5,012 bases of DNA from Candidatus Atribacter hydrocarboniphilus (lineage in GTDB: Bacteria; Atribacterota; Atribacteria; Atribacterales; Atribacteraceae). Shown piece by piece: positions 1 through 4,934 of this stretch (positions are counted from its first letter, which is position 1; each line of letters begins with the position of its first letter). The notes under the pieces are model-generated. The model had not been told where the DNA came from. It did not search any database and saw only the letters and a list, made by a program, of their open reading frames with translations. The DNA lies in the NCBI GenBank assembly GCA_003542295.1, contig DPKX01000270.1:1-5012 (forward strand). The letters are read 5' to 3'. Position numbers and translations under genes: made by a program.

Positions 1-97
1 ATTTGGATTATTTTGGACAGCAGTGTATGGTAATAATGATCAACCCACTACATTTTAGTGCACTTTTAAAACTTAAATGACATTACTATTTTTTATG

Positions 98-126
98 TTG
101 ACTACCTATGAAAGGAAACATACAAT
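98..126 (+). promoter_or_regulatory. Sigma-70-like promoter for the flavodoxin gene
   Basis: A -35 box TTGACT (98-103, 5 of 6 consensus bases) and a -10 box TACAAT (121-126, 5 of 6) are separated by exactly 17 bases. Transcription would start near 132-134, giving a leader of about 67 bases before the TTG start at 201. The leader contains a small 5-bp hairpin TAGTG-TAAC-CACTA (172-185) that ends where the ribosome binding site begins. This is the best promoter match I found in the window. Confidence 0.72.
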
Positions 127-184
127 TTAGAAATAGTCTATAAAAATCAATAATTAAAAGAATCACATCTATAGTGTAACCACT

Positions 185-192
185 AAGGAGGG
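185..192 (+). promoter_or_regulatory. Ribosome binding site that fixes a TTG start
   Basis: AAGGAGGG lies 8 bases upstream of the TTG at 201. There is no ATG or GTG at a comparable distance, so this site decides the start of the flavodoxin-like gene. The same 8-base spacing occurs at all four genes in the window, which supports the choice. Confidence 0.85.
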
Positions 193-200
193 AATAATAA

Positions 201-665
201 TTGAAGATAGGGATTATTGTAGATTCAAAATCCGGGTTTACTTACTCTGTTGCCCAGAGGCTTGAGGAAAAACTGTCGGTATTAAGACATGATGTTCAGA
301 TTGAAAGAATAGAACCAATTGATGAGAAGCAAATCGACATTAAAAAAATTCAGTTAAAATCCTTTCCGGATTTAAGTCAATATGAAGCAATTATATTTGG
401 AGCCTGGGTCAGGGGTGGATTCCTTTCTCCGGCGATGGCAGCTTATATGGATCAAATGCCATCACTCCAAGGGAAAAAGATTGCCTGTTTTGTTACCAAA
501 GGTCTTCCCTTTGCCTGGACAGGTGGAAATCAGACTATTAATCGAATGATAAAACTATGCGAATCCAAGGGAGGAAGGGTTGTTGATACCGGAATGATTA
601 TTAGAATGGGACCGAGAAAGAAACAAACTGCTCAATTAATTGAGAAATTCGGAAAACTTTTTTAA
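201..665 (+). CDS. Flavodoxin-fold protein (flavodoxin family)
   Basis: A 154-residue soluble protein with the layout of a short-chain flavodoxin. Flavodoxins bind FMN and shuttle electrons or act as quinone or other reductases in the cytoplasm; the partner here is unknown. Strand 1 (KIGIIVDSKSGFT, residues 2-14) ends in SKSGFT, which sits where the family's T/S-x-T-G-x-T phosphate loop lies and keeps the Gly and final Thr. A second loop, FGAWVRGGFLSP (67-78), matches the segment that usually flanks the flavin ring. A third strand (GKKIACFVTKG, 91-101) is followed by a Gly-Gly-Asn turn (108-110). No signal peptide or membrane segment is seen. The TTG start is chosen because of the AAGGAGGG 8 bases upstream. 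The gene has its own promoter, stands alone, and converges on the CPBP gene 32 bases away. The phosphate loop is not canonical, so FMN binding is likely but not certain; an NADPH-dependent FMN reductase-like fold is an alternative. Confidence 0.82.
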   Translation: MKIGIIVDSKSGFTYSVAQRLEEKLSVLRHDVQIERIEPIDEKQIDIKKIQLKSFPDLSQYEAIIFGAWVRGGFLSPAMAAYMDQMPSLQGKKIACFVTKGLPFAWTGGNQTINRMIKLCESKGGRVVDTGMIIRMGPRKKQTAQLIEKFGKLF

Positions 666-697
666 TTCCTTTCTTGGTTTTTTATTAAGAAAATAAA

Positions 698-1480
698 TTA
701 AAATGCAAACAATACATGAAGGACAATATCGGCGCTAAAATGGGCTATCATTGAGCTTTCTAAACCACGAGTCCAGTATAACCATCCAAAAGCTAAGCCT
801 GCAATTCCATTCAGGACAATTGCTCGGGTGATAACAAAGGTATTGAGAGGAAGACCCATCCCTTTCGTTGCCGGAAGATGGCCTAAACCAAAAATAACAG
901 CGGCGATGATATTGGCTATCCAAAGGATACGAATATTGGGATGCTGGTCTTTATTTTTCGTCATTAAATTGCCTATCCATACCAACAACGACAACAAGAA
1001 TAAGCGAAGTAACACTTCTTCAGCAATTCCTCCATAAAAGGAAGCAAGAAATCCCTGCCAAGCCGGTGGATGGACGGTTTTTGGAAGCACTAAACCGACT
1101 TTTTTCAGATTAAAAATCCAGGTATCTAAGCCTATAATAATGAAACCAAAAACAATGCCGATAAAGATCGAAAACCAGGCAATTGGCTTAAAGGGTTTGG
1201 TTATTTTTTCTCGACGGGTAATTGCATCTAAAAAGGGTAATCCTAAACCAATTTTATTCGCGATAATTAAACCAATTCCAATAACCAAACCAAAAAGCAG
1301 ACCATTGGTTAGAAGCTGCATAGCAATGATTTGTCCCATGGTTACTGGAACATTGAGAAGCTTGATTTGTTCTGACTGGATGGTTAAGGTATAGGGTAAG
1401 ACGCATACGATGCTTGCTGCCACCATGAACCAAAGGAGAAAAAATAATTTCCAATTAAAATTTTTTATTTTTAAAGACAT
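698..1480 (-). CDS. CPBP family intramembrane metalloprotease (Abi/Rce1-like)
   Basis: A 260-residue, very hydrophobic protein with about seven candidate membrane segments (roughly 11-30, 50-75, 100-122, 158-173, 185-201, 218-236, 244-260). The three conserved motifs of the CPBP (CAAX protease and bacteriocin-processing) family are all present in order: E-E-x-x-x-R (Glu154, Glu155, Arg159), F-x-x-x-H (Phe197, His201) and H-x-x-x-D/N (His247, Asp251). These residues form the catalytic glutamate and metal site in Rce1-type glutamyl proteases, so the copy looks active. It would cut a peptide bond within the cytoplasmic membrane. Family members act in prenyl-protein processing, bacteriocin self-immunity or stress control, but the substrate cannot be told here and no bacteriocin or peptide gene adjoins it. 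It starts at ATG with AAAGGAG (1489-1495) 8 bases upstream. It is a single gene, convergent with the flavodoxin gene, and no convincing terminator lies in the 32-base gap. Confidence 0.9.
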   Translation of the reverse strand: MSLKIKNFNWKLFFLLWFMVAASIVCVLPYTLTIQSEQIKLLNVPVTMGQIIAMQLLTNGLLFGLVIGIGLIIANKIGLGLPFLDAITRREKITKPFKPIAWFSIFIGIVFGFIIIGLDTWIFNLKKVGLVLPKTVHPPAWQGFLASFYGGIAEEVLLRLFLLSLLVWIGNLMTKNKDQHPNIRILWIANIIAAVIFGLGHLPATKGMGLPLNTFVITRAIVLNGIAGLAFGWLYWTRGLESSMIAHFSADIVLHVLFAF

Positions 1481-1538
1481 GCTGAGCTCTCCTTTAACCT
1501 ATTAAAAAAACGGTGATGAATGATAAAAATTCACTCTT

Positions 1539-1568
1539 ATAATACATTTGTGAAGGTTGATACCTTCA
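1539..1568 (-). promoter_or_regulatory. Putative promoter with overlapping operator-like dyad for the CPBP gene
   Basis: On the minus strand a TATTAT (1539-1544) could be a -10 box about 58 bases before the ATG. Directly upstream is a perfect dyad, TGAAGGT-TGAT-ACCTTCA on the + strand (1551-1568; 7-bp arms, 4-bp spacer). The place where a -35 box would fall (about 1562-1567) reads GAAGGT, a poor match to TTGACA, and lies inside the dyad. Such placement fits a binding site for a dimeric regulator, either a repressor or an activator that makes up for the weak -35. The dyad is seen; the promoter and its regulation are inferred. It could instead be a short RNA hairpin. Confidence 0.4.
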
Positions 1569-1691
1569 TTTAGTCTTAGGAAGTCTGAATTGAAAAGATT
1601 CCATGCTTTTAAGGTTACAATTTAAATTCAATAATAGTACAAAATAATTAATAATCAAGAAGGTTTTTTATGTTGTAAAGTATAGACAGAC

Positions 1692-1721
1692 CCTCATGCT
1701 GATAACCAGCACTAGATGAGG
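1692..1721. repeat. Two-part hairpin (inverted repeat)
   Basis: CCTCAT (1692-1697) pairs with ATGAGG (1716-1721), and directly inside it GCTG (1698-1701) pairs with CAGC (1707-1710) around the loop ATAAC. ACTAG (1711-1715) bulges out on one side. This gives 10 base pairs in all. No T-run follows on either strand, so it is not a typical terminator. It lies 22 bases from the next repeat and may belong to the same invading element. Its role is unknown. Confidence 0.5.
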
Positions 1722-1743
1722 ATGGAAAAAACTTATCTAAATC

Positions 1744-1800
1744 CGTCATTGCGAAAAGATCAACCGTTTTTTTTGGTTGAACAACGTGGCAATCTCATTC
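1744..1800. repeat. Intergenic repeat of the GTCATTGCGA...GTGGCAATCTC type
   Basis: The unit begins CGTCATTGCGA (1744-1754) and ends CGTGGCAATCTCAT (1785-1798). The outer arms ATTGC (1748-1752) and GCAAT (1789-1793) pair. Inside them TCAACC (1760-1765) pairs with GGTTGA (1775-1780) around a loop of G plus eight T. I recognise these end words as a short palindromic intergenic repeat found scattered in many bacterial genomes, here with its own central stem. Such units are usually mobile or once-mobile non-coding elements. Only one copy lies in the window, so the family assignment rests on recall of the end words. Confidence 0.6.
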
Positions 1801-1915
1801 CTAAAAACAGTGAATCGTGAGTCGAATAAAAAAATTAAGAATTGATGAACTTTGGTGACGAGAAACCCATGAAAAAAGCTTCCCCCTTTAGCCAAAGAAT
1901 AAAAAAACCTAAAAA

Positions 1916-2010
1916 GATGAGATCCTCACGCGGGAAAGCACCGCTCAGGATGACGCCGGTGGCGTTAGATGGGATCTCACGGCTTCACAAAGAAAGGGCT
2001 CAGGATGACG
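1916..2010. repeat. Two tandem units of the GGATCTC...CAGGATGACG intergenic repeat
   Basis: Unit 1 (1916-1955) runs from GATGAGATCCTCACG to GCTCAGGATGACG. Unit 2 (1968-2010) runs from GATGGGATCTCACGG to GCTCAGGATGACG. The 13-base ends (1943-1955 and 1998-2010) are identical and the starts nearly so, with a period of 52-55 bases; the middles differ. On the other strand each reads as the widespread 'GTCATCCTGAG...GGATCTC' repeat. The block 1921-2010 is about 59% G+C by hand count, well above its surroundings, which supports an insertion origin. A related copy in the opposite orientation lies at the right end of the window. Confidence 0.7.
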
Positions 2011-2082
2011 GATTGAAGGCACACCCCCCTCAATGGGAGAATTCATTTGATGGTGTTTCAGGATAGATAAGAAGGAGGGGAG

Positions 2083-2119
2083 AAAAAATCCCGTGCCTCA
2101 GTATATGAAGACACGGGAT
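2083..2119 (-). terminator. Factor-independent terminator of the leftward unit
   Basis: On the minus strand ATCCCGTG (2119 back to 2112) pairs perfectly with CACGGGAT (2095 back to 2088), an 8-bp GC-rich stem. The 16-base loop can itself form TCA/TGA pairs. The stem is followed at once by TTTTTCTC (from 2087 downward). It begins 28 bases past the TAA stop of the exported-protein gene. The + strand has A's rather than T's after the stem, so it works leftward only. Confidence 0.88.
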
Positions 2120-2146
2120 ACCGGTTCATTAAGTTAGGTAATTTTA

Positions 2147-2662
2147 TTATTCTTCGACATTGAAAGAAAATGAATCCAAGATTTTTTCCAGAATTGGCTG
2201 GAATTCCTCGAATTCGCTGCCAAAAAAAGTAATATTCATAAATATACCATCCCCATTGTTGAAGACTTTATCAGCGGCTGTAAAAATTATCGTTTCATCA
2301 TCCTGGGGGCTTTCCATAGTAACCATTCTAAATTCTGCATCACCTATTGATTTTGATATATCTTCTACTATTTCGCTTTCTTCGGTTTCGGTTTCAATAA
2401 ACATTTGAAGGAAAGTTGCGACGTTTTCACCTCGAGCAAAAATCAAAAATTGGTCAGGCTTGTTTACATCTCCACTGTACCAAGCTGATTCTTTTTCGCT
2501 AAACCCAAGGTTTTCTTCTAATTGCTGCCAATCCGATGGGAGGGACAAAGTGATTCCGTGAGCAGTAATAATTTGCCAGTCCTCTTCAGCCCAAGCAACA
2601 GAAATGAAAGCAATACTAACTAAAAATATCGAAACAACTGTTAGCAAGAACAACTTTTTCAA
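2147..2662 (-). CDS. Small exported protein with signal peptide, possible DUF1795/PsbP-like fold
   Basis: A 171-residue precursor. The start is taken at the TTG at 2662 because AAAGGAGG (2671-2678) lies 8 bases upstream. A longer frame from an ATG at 2701 would place that site inside the gene and add 13 charged residues before the signal peptide. Residues 1-25 form a classic signal peptide: Lys-Lys, a hydrophobic core, then Ala-Trp-Ala before the likely cut at 25/26. There is no lipobox cysteine, so the mature protein of about 146 residues should be secreted or periplasmic. It is acidic (Glu/Asp clusters near 26-28, 91-101 and 120-123) and has no cysteine. The segment HGITLSLPSDW (35-45) and the end ILEKILDSFSF (157-167) resemble small exported proteins of the DUF1795/PsbP-like type, whose role is poorly known. 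The family call is weak; the export call is strong. It follows the DUF2207 gene on the same strand by 182 bases and is followed by a strong terminator. Confidence 0.8.
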   Translation of the reverse strand: MKKLFLLTVVSIFLVSIAFISVAWAEEDWQIITAHGITLSLPSDWQQLEENLGFSEKESAWYSGDVNKPDQFLIFARGENVATFLQMFIETETEESEIVEDISKSIGDAEFRMVTMESPQDDETIIFTAADKVFNNGDGIFMNITFFGSEFEEFQPILEKILDSFSFNVEE

Positions 2663-2670
2663 TTTAAATT

Positions 2671-2678
2671 CCTCCTTT
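2671..2678 (-). promoter_or_regulatory. Ribosome binding site that fixes the TTG start at 2662
   Basis: AAAGGAGG on the minus strand, 8 bases before TTG. It shows that the first ATG of the open frame (2701) is not the real start, since that ATG has no comparable site and would add a charged stretch before the signal peptide. Confidence 0.85.
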
Positions 2679-2759
2679 TTTCTGAGCATAGCTCTGTACA
2701 TTATTTTTTGAAAATAAGCAAAAGTAATGATGAAAAGCTTTAAGGTTGATGATCGATTT

Positions 2760-2823
2760 TTAGGAATTGATAAGCCTTAACCTATTAAAAGTCTTAAGAA
2801 CAAAAATTAATTTATCCTCCTTT
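2760..2823 (-). other. Orphan ribosome binding site with a 15-codon frame, ATT in start position
   Basis: AAAGGAGG (2816-2823, minus strand) is as strong as the best sites in the window and lies 21 bases past the stop of the DUF2207 gene. At the usual 8-base distance the codon is ATT (2807-2805). It opens a 15-codon frame, read (M/I)FVLKTFNRLRLINS, ending in TAA at 2760. A TTG starts 12 bases after the site (2803-2801) but opens only eight codons. It may be a rarely started leader peptide, the leftover of a deleted gene, or chance. I do not claim a coding gene. Confidence 0.35.
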
Positions 2824-2844
2824 CCCGGGATATTGTTTAATAGA

Positions 2845-4683
2845 CTAAAAAGCTCCACCTCGACCTCCACCCGATCCTCCTCCAATGCTGCCTCCGCCAC
2901 CCGAAAAACCTCCTCCACCCCATCCGGAAGAACCCTTAGAGCGGGCTTGGGCTTGGACGATGGTAGCTGAAGCAGTGTTTCGGAGCAAATAAAGTTGACT
3001 GCCAAAGAGAAAAGGTGAAGGATTATAAAACTGGCCATGTTGGCTTTGTGCTTCCCAGATTTCTCGGGGGATAAATTTTTGTAAAGTGCTAATGACCTTT
3101 TCTGCGACGCCTAAGGCAGTTCCATAGACAAGATATTTTTCCCATACAATTATTGATTCAGGAGGATATTCGGAGAGTAAAGAAAAGTCGGAAAGGAAAC
3201 GACTGAAATTCACCCATTTTTGATAGTATTCTCTTCCTTCTTTCGTCCAACGACCAAAAAAATCTTTTCGGATCATTAAAATTGCTCCACCGAAGAACCA
3301 CATTATTGCAGAGAGTATGGTCATTCGTGGTAATAAAAATGAGGTTATTCCTTGTGTTGAGATACCTACTACAGCCAAGGAAAAAAGCATCATTATAACT
3401 GCAATAAACTTTGCCAAGACATTTCCAGAAGTGCTGAAGTATCGTCGTTTGATGATTGCCTCATAAACGGCATTTTCATATCCCGATAATAACTGGTTAA
3501 AATTTCCTGCTTCAGTTGTAGATTTTGAAAGGCGTTTTTGCATATCTTGAAAATCGAAAACGTTATCAGTAGCAAAACGGGCTAAAATCTTAAGGAGTAA
3601 TCCCTCAGAATGGGAAAGATCACTAGCGGGTTCATTTTTTTTGATTTGAATCCCTTGACCATTTTGTATTTCTTTAAAATCAATATAGTCTTTATGGTAA
3701 AGATTCATCATAGCTGATGCTATTCCATCTTTGTCAACCTTTCCGGCTAAATTTTTTACCATAGCGTTGATGAAATCGGGCGGATCATCGCTGGGGAGTT
3801 CCCGTTCATATATCCCCTGATAAGTAATGGCATGCTCCTTTCCCATAAACCAAAAAATAAGAAAGAACAAAAAACCAAAAATGATGAGAAGGACTAGCCA
3901 GGGTAACCAAGCGGAACGAACTGTTTTAGTGTAAACATTTTCGATTGGTTTTATTTCTTCAATAGTTAAGGTTGGATTATCAGCGGCATAGGGGAGATCG
4001 GAAGCAGGATCAGCGAGAAATCGAACCTCGGCAAAGGATTCCGGTGGAAAATGAGACGTCATAAAGGTATATCGATTTCCACTTTGAACCATTTTTACCG
4101 AAGGGTGTTGATAAATAGTGTTGATGTGGACCGAATCGGGAAAATCAAAAATACCAGTAATTTTCCCAACAGGTGCATCCCACTGTCCCCAATATTGCCG
4201 GAAAATTTGAGCTATTTGCGGACCATTTTCAAAAATACCTCGTGCTCGGTAAGTAACATGAAGACGAATGAGGGGGGATTGTTTGGGATCCAGCCTTTCA
4301 TAACTTCCCACAGGAACCAACCATACCCGAGCTTCAAATCCGTTTGATTGTTTACGAAGAAACTCCACTGATTGGGTCTCAATTCCTTCAGTCCAAATCT
4401 GGATATTATCAATTTCCACATATCGTGAAGGAGGAATCTCGCGATAGAGGCCACGAAAGGGTTTTCTCATTTGGTAATCGATAATTTCATGAACCTCAAA
4501 GCTCCCATCGGGCAACATTTGGTGGTGAATGGTTGCAGAAGGGATTGAATAAAGAGAGTTAAAGAACCATTTGAAGTAGGGATTTCCTCCGATAGTTTGG
4601 ACAAGAATGAATAATACAATCAAAACTATAAAACCAATAATCCATTTTGCTATGCTCCATTTTTTGCTTGCGCTGGTATGCAC
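2845..4683 (-). CDS. DUF2207 domain membrane protein with glycine-rich C-terminal tail
   Basis: A 612-residue predicted membrane protein of the DUF2207 family (E. coli YciQ is a relative), full length for the family. Function is unknown; family members are sometimes found beside LemA genes, but none is visible here. Residues 13-31 form a first membrane segment. Residues 45-225 match the exported beta-rich DUF2207 domain, with the hallmark LPDGSFEVHEIIDYQM (57-72) followed by FRGLYREIP (76-84). A second membrane segment spans about 259-281, then comes a cytoplasmic region (about 282-423). Two further segments lie at about 424-443 and 451-471. The helical stretch 478-540 includes the family-like WEKYLVYGTALGVAEKV (514-530). 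The tail from about 584 is almost all Gly and Ser and ends GGAF, as is usual in DUF2207 proteins. The GTG at 4683 is chosen because GAGG lies 8 bases upstream and no better start exists; that site sits in a hairpin. The stop is TAG. No frameshift is seen. Confidence 0.9.
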   Translation of the reverse strand: MHTSASKKWSIAKWIIGFIVLIVLFILVQTIGGNPYFKWFFNSLYSIPSATIHHQMLPDGSFEVHEIIDYQMRKPFRGLYREIPPSRYVEIDNIQIWTEGIETQSVEFLRKQSNGFEARVWLVPVGSYERLDPKQSPLIRLHVTYRARGIFENGPQIAQIFRQYWGQWDAPVGKITGIFDFPDSVHINTIYQHPSVKMVQSGNRYTFMTSHFPPESFAEVRFLADPASDLPYAADNPTLTIEEIKPIENVYTKTVRSAWLPWLVLLIIFGFLFFLIFWFMGKEHAITYQGIYERELPSDDPPDFINAMVKNLAGKVDKDGIASAMMNLYHKDYIDFKEIQNGQGIQIKKNEPASDLSHSEGLLLKILARFATDNVFDFQDMQKRLSKSTTEAGNFNQLLSGYENAVYEAIIKRRYFSTSGNVLAKFIAVIMMLFSLAVVGISTQGITSFLLPRMTILSAIMWFFGGAILMIRKDFFGRWTKEGREYYQKWVNFSRFLSDFSLLSEYPPESIIVWEKYLVYGTALGVAEKVISTLQKFIPREIWEAQSQHGQFYNPSPFLFGSQLYLLRNTASATIVQAQARSKGSSGWGGGGFSGGGGSIGGGSGGGRGGAF

Positions 4684-4691
4684 TATTCTAG

Positions 4692-4705
4692 CCTCGCTTT
4701 CGAGG
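4692..4705 (-). promoter_or_regulatory. Hairpin covering the ribosome binding site of the DUF2207 gene
   Basis: On the minus strand the leader reads CCTCG-AAAG-CGAGG, a 5-bp GC-rich hairpin. Its 3' arm contains GAGG (4695 back to 4692), the only ribosome binding site candidate, 8 bases before the GTG start. The weak site, non-ATG start and hairpin together predict low or conditional translation. The structure is seen; its effect is inferred. Confidence 0.5.
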
Positions 4706-4725
4706 GTTACATTCTAAAGACTCAG

Positions 4726-4731
4726 ATTATA
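4726..4731 (-). promoter_or_regulatory. Putative -10 box for the DUF2207 gene
   Basis: A perfect TATAAT lies on the minus strand 42 bases upstream of the GTG start, inside an AT-rich stretch. The -35 position at 17-base spacing (4749-4754) reads AACAAC, which matches poorly, and there is no extended TG. Transcription would start near 4719 and the leader would be little more than the hairpin at 4692-4705. Perfect hexamers arise by chance in AT-rich DNA, so confidence is moderate. Confidence 0.42.
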
Positions 4732-4848
4732 AAAAGTTAAAACAATTGGTTGTTTAATTTTTTTAAAATTCAGGTGATTACATAATTTTCTTAAAAAAGT
4801 AATTCTTTATAGAAAGTGCTTACAATTCATGGATAATGGTTTTATGTG

Positions 4849-4930
4849 CATATATTGTAATGAAAACTTTGCTTATATACAACTGAAAATTAATTTTCTA
4901 TGCTAAAAATGTGGAAACTTACAATATATG
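4849..4930. repeat. Nested palindrome with 12-bp perfect arms
   Basis: CATATATTGTAA (4849-4860) and TTACAATATATG (4919-4930) are perfect reverse complements 58 bases apart. Almost exactly at their centre lies a perfect 14-bp palindrome, GAAAATTAATTTTC (4885-4898). The sequence between shows only weak pairing. A third, imperfect copy of the arm (TTACAATTCATG, 4820-4831, 10 of 12 bases) lies to the left. This could be a decayed MITE-like element or a regulatory or recombination site; no target duplication is evident at the arm ends. Confidence 0.5.
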
Positions 4931-4934
4931 GTTT

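Larger units (their letters stand above)
1481..2146. other. Non-coding spacer rich in repeats between the CPBP gene and the exported-protein gene
   Basis: No gene is supported in these 666 bases. The right part (2083-2146) holds a terminator and the 3' trailer of the leftward unit. The left part (1481-1570) holds the CPBP gene's ribosome binding site, putative promoter and dyad. Between them lie AT-rich sequence (about 1570-1680), a two-part hairpin (1692-1721), a repeat of the GTCATTGCGA type (1744-1800), an unassigned AT-rich stretch (1801-1915), and two GC-rich tandem units (1916-2010). An open frame at 1842-2066 (+) is made mostly of repeat sequence and is not regarded as a gene. Confidence 0.75.

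Noticed and set aside
2..58. Open frame of 18 codons entering from the left edge (+), ending TAG, with a protein-like sequence FGLFWTAVYGNNDQPTTF
   Set aside because: It could be the tail of an upstream gene, but a second frame is also open there and 18 codons prove nothing. The flanking sequence is needed.
46..60. CACTA-CATTT-TAGTG hairpin as a terminator of an upstream gene
   Set aside because: Only a 5-bp AT-rich stem followed by a broken T-run.
666..697. Two-way terminator between the convergent genes (TTTCTT 670-675 pairing with AAGAAA 687-692)
   Set aside because: The stem is nearly all A-T with an 11-base loop, too weak to call, although T-rich tracts are present.
1842..2066. 74-codon open frame on the + strand
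   Set aside because: Much of it is translated intergenic repeat (the 'RMT', 'AQDDG' type of peptide), there is no ribosome binding site, and composition changes abruptly inside the frame.
2072..2095. AAGGAGGGG followed by GTG on the + strand, suggesting a gene start
   Set aside because: The frame has only 14 codons and runs through the terminator stem of the opposite strand.
2663..2701. Upstream ATG at 2701 as the start of the exported protein
   Set aside because: It lacks a binding site, adds 13 charged residues before the signal peptide, and would bury a perfect AAAGGAGG 8 bases before TTG.
2767..2970. Ser/Thr-rich frame on the + strand
   Set aside because: It is the antisense of the glycine-rich tail; the low complexity comes from the GGN codons opposite.
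2760..3038. 92-codon frame overlapping the end of the DUF2207 gene (-)
   Set aside because: It is a shifted-frame shadow of the Gly-rich tail coding region. Only its last 15 codons lie behind the orphan ribosome binding site, treated separately.
4212..4454. 80-codon frame on the minus strand inside the DUF2207 gene
   Set aside because: It is an alternative frame wholly within a well-supported coding region, with no binding site.
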